DNA from: Halomonas ventosae
GTDB taxonomy: Bacteria > Pseudomonadota > Gammaproteobacteria > Pseudomonadales > Halomonadaceae
Assembly (NCBI RefSeq): GCF_004363555.1
Contig: NZ_SNZJ01000004.1
Span: 124,001-188,000, forward strand
Direction of reading: 5' to 3'
Length of the DNA stretch: 64,000 nt
The position numbers and the translations under genes are program-made. Below are positions 48,242 to 55,797 of this stretch, in pieces. Each line of letters begins with the position of its first letter. Position 1 is the first letter of the stretch. The notes beneath the pieces are model-generated. The model did no database searches, had not been told where the DNA came from, and was given only the letters and a program-made list of their open reading frames with translations.

Positions 48242-50182
48242 ATGCTGCAGAACAACTCGGCGCTTGCCCAGCTCAAGCAACAGATCCGCTCCAACACCCC
48301 TCGCGTCGAGGGCGTGATCAAGGCCACCGACAGGGGCTTCGGTTTCCTCGAGACCGACGACGGCAACTCCTACTTCGTGCCGCCCCCCGCCATGAAGCTG
48401 GTGCTGCATGGTGACCGCGTCGAGGCCATCCTCCACGAGGAGGGTGACAAGACCTCGGTCGAGCCCGACACCCTGATCGAGACCGGCATGCAGCGCTTCA
48501 TCGCCCGGGTGCAGAAGCGCGACGGTCGCCTGGCGGTGATTCCCGATCATCCCTCGATCAAGACCGCCCTCAAGGCGCGCATCAAGCGCAGCCTCGATGA
48601 GGCGAGCATCGCCGACGGCGACTGGGTGGTGGCCCGCCTGGTGCGCCATCCCCTCAAGCCCGATGACCGCGCCTTCTTCACCCAGATCGACGAGCTGGTG
48701 GCCAAGACCGACGACCCGGCCGTGCCGTGGCGCGTGACCCTGGCTCGCCATGCCCTGGAGCAGGAGTGCCCGGACGCCGGCGACGACTGGCCACTGCGCG
48801 ACGAGGGCCTCGAACGCGAGGACCTGACCGCCGAGCCCTTCTTCACCATCGACGGCGAGAAGACCCGCGACATGGATGACGCCCTGCGCATCCGTCCCCA
48901 CGAGGATGGCGGCTGGTCGCTGACCGTGGCCATCGCCGACCCCACCGCCTACGTGGAAGAGGGGCATGCCGCCGACCTGGAGGCCCGCACCCGCGCCTTC
49001 ACCGTCTACCTGCCGGGCCAGAACGTCACCATGCTCCCCGAGCAGCTGGCCGACGACCTCTGCTCGCTGTGGGAGGACAAGGATCGCCCGGTGCTGGCCT
49101 GCACCCTGGAGGTCGGCGCCGATGGCAGCCTCGGCGACTACCGTTTCTTCGCCGCTACCGCGCGCTCCCATGCCAAGCTCGCCTATGACCGGGTCTCCGA
49201 CTGGCTCGAGGGTCAGGGCGACTGGGCGCCGGCCGAGGCGATCGGCGAACAGCTCAAGGCACTCGAAGCCATGACCGAGGCCCGCAGCGCCTGGCGGGCG
49301 GCCCATGCCCTGATGTTCAAGGACCGGCCCGACTTCGTCTTCGACCTGGACGAGGCCGGCAACGTGCTGGACATCCGCACCGAGCATCGGCGCATCGCCA
49401 ACCGCATGATCGAGGAGTCGATGATCGCCGCCAACGCCTGCTGCGCGCACCTGCTTGCCGAGCACGTCGGCCACGGCATCTTCAATGTCCACCGCGCCTT
49501 CGAGCCGGAGAAGGCCGAGGCCGCCCAGGAGTTCCTGGCCAGCCAGGACATCCAGGTGGAGCAGGAGCAGCTCACCGAGCTGCCCCGCTACACCGAGCTC
49601 AAGCGCGAGCTCGAGGGCCGCGACGACGCCTGGCTGGATGCCCGCCTGCGCCGCTTCCAGGGCTTCACCAGCATGTCCGCCCAGCCCGGCCCGCACTTCG
49701 GCCTGGGCCTTTCCGCCTATGCCACCTGGACCTCGCCGATCCGCAAGTACGGCGACATGGTCAACCACCGCCTGATCAAGCGCGTCCTCAAGGGCGAGCA
49801 GGCCCCGGCCGAGGCCAGCCAGCAGCTCACCGAGCAGCTCACCGAGCGCCGCCGCCTGAACCGCATGGCCGAACGCGACGTCAAGGACTGGCTCTACGTG
49901 CGCTACCTGACCCCGGCCGCCGAGGCCCAGGAGACCTTCGAGGCCGAGGTCATCGCCGTCAACCGCGGCGGCATGCGGGTACGCCTGACCGCCAACGGCG
50001 CCACCGCCTTCATCCCCGCCCCGCTGATGCACAGCGACCGCACCAAGGTGGCGATCGACGACAAGGAGGGGCGCGTCCAGGTCGAGGGCGAGGAGCGCTT
50101 CAAGCTCGGCGACGTGATCCGCGTGGCGCTGACCGAGGCCCGCGAGGAGACCCGCTCGCTGGTGGGTCGCCCCGCGGACTGA
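48242..50182 (+). CDS. rnb: Exoribonuclease II
   Basis: Processive 3'-5' exoribonuclease of 646 residues (E. coli RNase II 644). The order is cold-shock domains (VEGVIKATDRGFGFLETDDG near residue 22), the RNB catalytic domain and a C-terminal S1 domain. The metal-binding aspartates are in IDGEKTRDMDDALRI near residue 205. The RNB arginine region is SAYATWTSPIRKYGDMVNH near 492. I call RNase II rather than RNase R from the length and from LAQLKQQIRSNTPRVEG, which parallels E. coli Rnb. The ATG at 48242 has no clear Shine-Dalgarno. Confidence 0.93.
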   Translation: MLQNNSALAQLKQQIRSNTPRVEGVIKATDRGFGFLETDDGNSYFVPPPAMKLVLHGDRVEAILHEEGDKTSVEPDTLIETGMQRFIARVQKRDGRLAVIPDHPSIKTALKARIKRSLDEASIADGDWVVARLVRHPLKPDDRAFFTQIDELVAKTDDPAVPWRVTLARHALEQECPDAGDDWPLRDEGLEREDLTAEPFFTIDGEKTRDMDDALRIRPHEDGGWSLTVAIADPTAYVEEGHAADLEARTRAFTVYLPGQNVTMLPEQLADDLCSLWEDKDRPVLACTLEVGADGSLGDYRFFAATARSHAKLAYDRVSDWLEGQGDWAPAEAIGEQLKALEAMTEARSAWRAAHALMFKDRPDFVFDLDEAGNVLDIRTEHRRIANRMIEESMIAANACCAHLLAEHVGHGIFNVHRAFEPEKAEAAQEFLASQDIQVEQEQLTELPRYTELKRELEGRDDAWLDARLRRFQGFTSMSAQPGPHFGLGLSAYATWTSPIRKYGDMVNHRLIKRVLKGEQAPAEASQQLTEQLTERRRLNRMAERDVKDWLYVRYLTPAAEAQETFEAEVIAVNRGGMRVRLTANGATAFIPAPLMHSDRTKVAIDDKEGRVQVEGEERFKLGDVIRVALTEAREETRSLVGRPAD

Positions 50183-50209
50183 CCGCTCGGTAACCACAGG
50201 CAGCACAGG

Positions 50210-50239
50210 ACGGCGACCCTCGGGTCGCCGTCTTGCGTT
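50210..50239 (+). terminator. Terminator of rnb
   Basis: A 9-bp stem acggcgacc/ggtcgccgt (50210-50218 with 50223-50231), loop ctcg, then cttgcgtt. Confidence 0.75.
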
Positions 50240-50307
50240 GCGGCTGTCGCAAGACTGTCGCATGGCCGCCCTAGGCTGGCAGGGTACATCCACGCCAGGA
50301 GGGCGCC

Positions 50308-51426
50308 TTGCATATCGTCGACGTCACCATGTTCCACGCGCCTGCCAGCGGCGGGGTGCGCACCTACCTCGAGGCCAAGCATCGCGTGCTGGCCGCCCGG
50401 CCGGGACTGCGTACCAGCCTGCTAGTGCCCGGCGCCGAGCGCGCCTCGCTCGGCGGGGTGCATACCCTCCCCGCTCCGCGGATTCCGCTTGGCCAGGGCT
50501 ACCGCTTCCCGCTGCGCCGCGCCCCCTGGCGCGATGCCCTGATGGCGATGGCCCCCGACCTGGTCGAGGCCGGCGACCCCTATGTCACCGCCTGGGCCGC
50601 CGCGGAGGCCGGCCAGGCCCTGGGGGTGCCCACGGTGGGCTTCTTCCACTCCGACCTGCCGAGGCTGATGGGTGACCGGTTCGGCGCCGGCGTCCGCCAG
50701 CGCCTGCAGCGCTACGTGGGCGACCTCTATGGCCACTTCGACAGCGTGCTGGCGCCCTGCACCGCCATGGCCGAGCGGCTGGCCGACTGGGGTGTGGAGA
50801 AGGTGCGCGTCCAGCCGCTGGGGGTCGATCTGGCGGCCTTCCACCCACGGCATCGTGACCCTGGCCTGCGTCGACGCCTGGGACTGGGCGACCACCAGCG
50901 CCTGCTGGTCTTCGCAGGCCGCCACTCCCCGGAGAAGCACGTCGACGTGCTGCTGGCGACCATGGCCCGCCTGGGCCCCGCGTATCACCTGCTGCTGATG
51001 GGCCCCGGCATGCCTACCCGGGTCGCCGACAATGTCAGCGTGGTGCCCCGCTACTGCCCGCCCGCCGAGGTCGCCACCGCCCTGGCCAGCGCCGATGCCA
51101 TGTTGCATGCCGGCACCCGTGAGACCTTCGGCCTGGTGGCCCAGGAGGCCATGGCCTGCGGGCTGCCGGTGGTCGCGGCCCGGGCGGGCGCCCTGAAGGA
51201 GTATGTGCCGCTGGGGGCCGGCGTGCTCTGTCGACCCCGGGACCCCGACGACATGGCCCGCGCCGTGCGCGAGCTCTTCCTCAATGACCCGGATGCCATG
51301 GGCCGCCACGCCCGCCGGCACGTCGAACGCCACTTCGACTGGGAGCGGGTCATCGATGACCTGCTGGGGCACTACCGGCAACTGCGTCAGGGTAGCGAGC
51401 ACCATGCCATCACCCGGAACGGCTGA
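50308..51426 (+). CDS. GT4-type glycosyltransferase
   Basis: 372-residue retaining glycosyltransferase with a GT-B fold. The acceptor-side N-terminus is MHIVDVTMFHAPASGGVRTY. The donor side has LLVFAGRHSPEKHVDVLL near residue 198 and the E-x7-E block HAGTRETFGLVAQEAMACGL near 270. The start is TTG at 50308 with AGGAGG about 5 bases upstream. The end overlaps the start of the flippase-like gene by 23 bases, so the two form an operon. The likely role is glycosylation of a lipid or surface glycan. Donor and acceptor are unknown. Confidence 0.88.
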   Translation: MHIVDVTMFHAPASGGVRTYLEAKHRVLAARPGLRTSLLVPGAERASLGGVHTLPAPRIPLGQGYRFPLRRAPWRDALMAMAPDLVEAGDPYVTAWAAAEAGQALGVPTVGFFHSDLPRLMGDRFGAGVRQRLQRYVGDLYGHFDSVLAPCTAMAERLADWGVEKVRVQPLGVDLAAFHPRHRDPGLRRRLGLGDHQRLLVFAGRHSPEKHVDVLLATMARLGPAYHLLLMGPGMPTRVADNVSVVPRYCPPAEVATALASADAMLHAGTRETFGLVAQEAMACGLPVVAARAGALKEYVPLGAGVLCRPRDPDDMARAVRELFLNDPDAMGRHARRHVERHFDWERVIDDLLGHYRQLRQGSEHHAITRNG

Positions 51427-52441
51427 CCGTCGCGGGCCACTGCCGCGGTGGCGGCCACTGCACGGCCTGCTGGTCGTGATGGCGCTCGCGGCACCTCTCC
51501 TGGTCACGGCCTGGCTGGGCGGCCCGGGTGCCCTGGCAGCGGTCACGCGCTTCCCGCCAGGGGTATTGGCCCTGATGCTGCTGATGGCATTCGCCTGCTG
51601 GAACCTCAACGCCGCCCGGCTGCGCTTGATGCTGGATGGCCGGGCCGGCCGGCTTGGGCAGCGTGGAGCGCTGGGCATCGAACTGGCGTCCAAGTTCGCC
51701 CTCTGTGCCACGCCCGGGGGCACTGGTGGGCCGGCCACGCTGCTGGTCCTGCTGGCGCAGCGCGGCCTGCCGGCCTCCAGGGGGGCCGCCGTCTTCCTGG
51801 TCGACCAGGGCTGCGACCTGCTGTTCTTCCTCGGCATGCTCTCGGGGCTGGTGGCCTACTCCCTGCTGGGCGAGACCCAGTGGCCCCACCAGGGGCTGAT
51901 CCAGGCCGCCCTGTCAGCGCTGGCCCTGATGGCCGTGGGCGTTACCCTGGCGATAGGCTACCTGCCTGGGCTGCTGCGCTATACCGCGTCGCCGGGCGCA
52001 CGCTGGCTGAGCGGCTATCGGCGCCGCTGGCTCGTCCGCCGCCTGCTGACGTGTCGGCAGGCATTGCAGGCCACCCTGCGGCTCCCCATCGCGACCCTGC
52101 TGGCGATGCTGGGACTTACCACGGCGCATTGGCTGCTGCGTTACAGCCTGCTCTACCTGGCGGTGCTGGGCGCCGGGGGAAACGTCGACTGGATATGGAC
52201 CTTCCTGACCCAGATGCTGGCCATGGCCGCGAGCCAGTTCAGCTTTTTGCCCGGCGGCGCGGGGGCGGCCGAACTGGGCGTCGGCGGGCTGCTGCTGCCG
52301 CTGATGGAGCGCGAGCAGGCCGCCGCCGCGGTGCTGGTCTGGCGACTGGTCTCCTACCACCTTTACCTGGCCGCCGGTGCCCCGCTGTTTCTGCTCGCGG
52401 CCTGCCGGCTGGTGCGACCTCCGCCCCCCGGGGGCACCTGA
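51404..52441 (+). CDS. Lysylphosphatidylglycerol-synthase-type (UPF0104) membrane flippase-like protein
   Basis: 345-residue polytopic membrane protein with about eight hydrophobic helices. It resembles the membrane half of MprF/AglD proteins without any aminoacyltransferase domain. Family blocks are ELASKFALCATPGGTGGPA near residue 92 and AASQFSFLPGGAGAAELGVG near 277 (the PGG-GxxE pattern). Relatives are thought to move lipids or lipid-linked sugars across the membrane. The ATG at 51404 lies inside the glycosyltransferase gene, with a weak ribosome binding site, suggesting coupling. It ends about 100 bases from the convergent HlyD gene. Confidence 0.82.
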   Translation: MPSPGTADRRGPLPRWRPLHGLLVVMALAAPLLVTAWLGGPGALAAVTRFPPGVLALMLLMAFACWNLNAARLRLMLDGRAGRLGQRGALGIELASKFALCATPGGTGGPATLLVLLAQRGLPASRGAAVFLVDQGCDLLFFLGMLSGLVAYSLLGETQWPHQGLIQAALSALALMAVGVTLAIGYLPGLLRYTASPGARWLSGYRRRWLVRRLLTCRQALQATLRLPIATLLAMLGLTTAHWLLRYSLLYLAVLGAGGNVDWIWTFLTQMLAMAASQFSFLPGGAGAAELGVGGLLLPLMEREQAAAAVLVWRLVSYHLYLAAGAPLFLLAACRLVRPPPPGGT

Positions 52442-52544
52442 GGGCCTTCCCGGCTGTCGAGGCGACGCCGCTACTCAACGGCCCAGTCCAGGGCCGCGTG
52501 CCCGCACCGGACAGGCGCATGCCCCGGTAGCACCCAGCGCCCGC

Positions 52545-53867
52545 CTAGTTGGCGCGCAAGGCACGCGAGAGCATGTCCTCCAGCGGCCTGAGCAGGTAGC
52601 CGGCCAGGGTGCGCTCGCCGGCCTGCAGCCTCACCTCCACCGGCATCCCGGCCCTCAGCGGCATGGCCTCGAGGCCCGCCCCGGCCGCTTGCGACACGAG
52701 CCGGACCCGTGCCCGGTAGAAACGACGCCCCGAGGCCTCATCCCGCTCGCTGTCCGCGGCGACCCGCACGACCCGCCCCTCGATGCTCCGGGTACGACGC
52801 CGGTTGTAGGCCGTGAAACGTATCTCGGCGGGCTGCCCCACGGCCACCCGGTCGATGTCGTGGTCGGCCACCCGCGCCTCGACCACCAGGGGGTCCGACT
52901 CGGGCACCAGTTCCAGCACCCTGGCCCCCGGCTCGATGACCGCGCCCGGCGCATGCACCGCGAGGCCGACCACGCTCCCCGAGACCGGGGCCGTGATCAC
53001 CGCCCGCCGCCGTTGCTCCTGGAGGCGGGCCAGGCGCTCCTCGGCATCGGCGACCCGCCGGCGCGCCCCATGGAGGGCCTCGCCGACCTCTTCCCGGAAG
53101 GCCTCGCGACGCCGCCCCGTCTGCCGGGCATTCTCCGTGATGCGTGAGGCGAGGCGAATCCGCTCGAGACGGTAACCCTCGACGCGCCCCTGCTCCTCCA
53201 GCAGCTCCCGCTCCAGCTCGTTGAGCCGCTGCCGGTCACTCAGCCCGTCCCGGTACAGCGAGCCCAGGGCCTCGACCTCCTCGCGCAGGTTATCGAGCCG
53301 GCGTGCAGCGAACTCCGCCTGTGTGGCGAGCCCCGCGATACGCTCCCGCAGCCGGTCGTTCTGCTGCGTCAGGGCCTCCCGCTCCTTCACCTGGGAGAGG
53401 CGTCGAACATGGAAGAGCCCGAGCTGCACCGCCATGATCCGGCTGGCCTCCGGGTCCCCGGCATCGACCAGTGCCGAGGGAAAGCTCGGCCGCGCCTCGC
53501 CGCCCTGCTCGGCCGCCAGCCGCGCCTGGGCGGCCAGGGCCAGGCGATGGCGGGTGCGGGCGACCTCCAGCCGCCGCTCGAGCAGGGCAGTCTCCAGCAC
53601 CACCAGCGGCTCGCCCTGCGCCACGCGGTCGCCCTCCGCCACGACGATGCGGTCCACGACACCGCCGGAGGGATGCTTCACGGCCTTGTTGGAGGAGGCG
53701 GCCACCAGCTGGCCGGGCGCGATGACCGCCACCGCCAGGTCGGCCGTTACCGCCCAGCCGCCGACGCCCCCGAGGCAGAGCAGCAGCACGAGCAGGCCAA
53801 AGCGGCGCGTCCAGCGGTCATCGACCGGCGGCGACGGCGCGCCGGCGACGTCGTGATCCCGACTCAT
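52545..53867 (-). CDS. HlyD-family type I secretion periplasmic adaptor
   Basis: 440-residue membrane fusion protein (PrtE/HlyD type) linking an ABC exporter to an outer-membrane channel. There is a short cytoplasmic N-terminus and one membrane helix at residues 23-42. The lipoyl half-motif KHPSGGVVDRIVVAEGDRV is near 64. Long coiled-coil helices run over about 150-285, and the second lipoyl half is ITAPVSGSVVGLAVHAPGAV near 291. A beta-barrel follows. The start ATG at 53867 overlaps the stop of the ABC gene (ATGA). No TolC-type channel gene is nearby, so an outer-membrane partner must be encoded elsewhere. Confidence 0.92.
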   Translation of the reverse strand: MSRDHDVAGAPSPPVDDRWTRRFGLLVLLLCLGGVGGWAVTADLAVAVIAPGQLVAASSNKAVKHPSGGVVDRIVVAEGDRVAQGEPLVVLETALLERRLEVARTRHRLALAAQARLAAEQGGEARPSFPSALVDAGDPEASRIMAVQLGLFHVRRLSQVKEREALTQQNDRLRERIAGLATQAEFAARRLDNLREEVEALGSLYRDGLSDRQRLNELERELLEEQGRVEGYRLERIRLASRITENARQTGRRREAFREEVGEALHGARRRVADAEERLARLQEQRRRAVITAPVSGSVVGLAVHAPGAVIEPGARVLELVPESDPLVVEARVADHDIDRVAVGQPAEIRFTAYNRRRTRSIEGRVVRVAADSERDEASGRRFYRARVRLVSQAAGAGLEAMPLRAGMPVEVRLQAGERTLAGYLLRPLEDMLSRALRAN

Positions 53868-55618
53868 GGGGCGTCCCCCCCCGGCGCTTGCTGGCGCGAC
53901 GCGGCGAGACGCGCCAGTACCCGATCCCTGGGACCGTTGAGGGCGACGCGACCGTCTTCCATTACCAGCAGCGTATCCACCTGGCGTAATACGCCCGTGC
54001 GGTGACTGACCACCACCAGGCTGACGCCCTCCTCCCGGAGTCGCTGCAGGCTCCGGGACAGGGCTCGCTCGCCCTCCAGGTCCAGGTTGGCATTGGGCTC
54101 GTCGAGCACCACCAGCACCGGGTCGCCATGCAGTGCCCGGGCCAGGCCGAGGCGCTGGCGCTGGCCGGTGGAGAGTTCGCTCCCCGCGGCCGAGAGCCGG
54201 GTATCGTAGCCATCGGACAGGCGCAGGACCGTCTCGTGAAGGCCGGCGCGCCGGGCCGCCGCAATCACCCGCTCGGACCTGACCTCTCCGAACCGGGCGA
54301 TGTTCTCGGCGATGGTGCCGTCGAAGAGCTCGATGTCCTGGGGCAGGTAGCCGATGTGGGGACCGAGCGCCTCCCGGTCCCAACGGGCGATGTCGGCGCC
54401 ATCCAGGCGTACGGTCCCCACCTGGGCGGGCCAGATGCCGAGCAGGACGCGTACCAGGGTCGACTTGCCCGACGCGCTGGGCCCGATCACCCCGAGCTGC
54501 TCGCCCGGGGCGATGGCGAGGCTCACGCCTCGCACGACCGGTTCCCGACTGCCCGGTGGACCAGCCGTGACGGCCTCGGCCACCAGGCGGCCGGCCGGTC
54601 TTGGCAAGGCCATCCGCTCCCCTTCCGGCTCGCCGTCGGCCAGCAGCCTCTGGAGGCGATGGTAGGCCGACCGAGCATTCACCAGGTCGCGCCAGTGGGA
54701 GGCCATCTGGTCCACCGGGGCCAGGGCACGCCCCATCAGGATGGAGGCCGCAATCATCATGCCGGGCGTGATCTGCTCATCGAGCACCAGCAGGGCCCCA
54801 AGGCCCAGGATCAGGGACTGGAAGAGCAGCCGCAGCACGCGGGTCAGCCCGGAGAGGAGCCCGGCCCGGTCGCTGGCACGCGACTGGGCCGCCTGGCAGC
54901 GCCGCTGGTCGCCCCGCCAGCGCCGGCCGAGGGCGGGGCCCATCCCCATGCCCTGCAGTACCTCGGCATGGCGCAGGTGGGTCTCCACCCTGCCTCTCGC
55001 CGTGGCCTGCTCGTTGCCGGCCGCCTGGAGCAGCCCGCGGGTGAGTCGCTCGGCGAGCAGCAGCAGGAGCAGCAACACGCATCCCGAGAGCAGGGCGAAG
55101 GTACCGAGCCAGGGGTGGAACAGGAACAGCAACGCCAGGTAGAGCGGCACCCAGAGGGTATCGAACAGCGCGACGAGACCACCGCCGGCCAGCGCCTGAC
55201 GCAGGGCAGCGAGGTCATCGAGCGGCCAGGCGGAGGGCGTGGCCTGCCGCAGGGCGCGCGCCACCATGCTCTGGTGGAGCCCCTCGTCCAGTCGGGTCTC
55301 GAGACGGTTGCCCACCCGGACCAGTACCCGAGCCCGCACCCCCTCCAGCAGGCCCATCACGATGAAGAGGAAGAGCACCGCCAGGGTCAGCAGCAGCAGC
55401 GTCTCGCGGCTCCCCGTGGTGATGACACGATCGTAGACCTGCAGCATGTAGAGCGCCGGAGTCAGCATCAGCAGGTTGATCACCAGGCTGAATCCTCCTA
55501 CCCACAGCAGCGAAGAGCGACAGGCACGCAACACCCATGGCAGGGACGATCGCGTCACTCCCTTCATGGTTTTCGGCGCATGAGTTGACGATGCATCATT
55601 GGCTTTTGACACCATCAT
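53864..55618 (-). CDS. Type I secretion system permease/ATPase (PrtD family)
   Basis: About 584-residue ABC half-transporter. The membrane domain starts near FSLVINLLMLTPALYMLQVY. The nucleotide-binding domain has Walker A GPSASGKST near residue 377, signature ELSTGQRQRLGLARAL near 479 (LSTGQ rather than LSGGQ), and Walker B VLVVLDEPNANLDLEGE. There is no N-terminal C39 peptidase, as in PrtD/AprD/HasD exporters of RTX proteins. The start is uncertain: ATG codons at 55618, 55615 and 55567 lack a good ribosome binding site. It is divergent from the RTX gene at 55798, the probable substrate. Confidence 0.92.
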   Translation of the reverse strand: MMVSKANDASSTHAPKTMKGVTRSSLPWVLRACRSSLLWVGGFSLVINLLMLTPALYMLQVYDRVITTGSRETLLLLTLAVLFLFIVMGLLEGVRARVLVRVGNRLETRLDEGLHQSMVARALRQATPSAWPLDDLAALRQALAGGGLVALFDTLWVPLYLALLFLFHPWLGTFALLSGCVLLLLLLLAERLTRGLLQAAGNEQATARGRVETHLRHAEVLQGMGMGPALGRRWRGDQRRCQAAQSRASDRAGLLSGLTRVLRLLFQSLILGLGALLVLDEQITPGMMIAASILMGRALAPVDQMASHWRDLVNARSAYHRLQRLLADGEPEGERMALPRPAGRLVAEAVTAGPPGSREPVVRGVSLAIAPGEQLGVIGPSASGKSTLVRVLLGIWPAQVGTVRLDGADIARWDREALGPHIGYLPQDIELFDGTIAENIARFGEVRSERVIAAARRAGLHETVLRLSDGYDTRLSAAGSELSTGQRQRLGLARALHGDPVLVVLDEPNANLDLEGERALSRSLQRLREEGVSLVVVSHRTGVLRQVDTLLVMEDGRVALNGPRDRVLARLAASRQQAPGGDAP

Positions 55619-55797
55619 TTCTACATTAACAGGTGACAATACCTCAACGTCATCATGTCTTGAAGCGTCTATTTCCTTTCATGAAATGTCCCTAAATGGA
55701 GACACAACAGGCTGATTGAAAAGGGGATGATCCTGCAGGTGACTGAAGCATTCGGGACATAAGCCGTCTCTTAATCGCGACAACCAGGAGCATTAAC
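55619..55797. promoter_or_regulatory. AT-richer divergent promoter region of the secretion cassette
   Basis: This 179-base gap between the ABC transporter gene and its probable substrate is clearly richer in A and T than the surrounding DNA. It contains the palindrome TTTCATGAAA (55677-55686). The RTX gene has CCAGGAG seven bases before its ATG. No confident -35/-10 pair was identified. Confidence 0.45.

Noticed and set aside
48011..50293. Long open frame on the minus strand continuing upstream of the HAD phosphatase gene, over 1000 codons in total
   Set aside because: It is the complement of rnb; high GC removes stop codons. The true HAD gene begins at 48010 with a ribosome binding site and a complete catalytic motif I.
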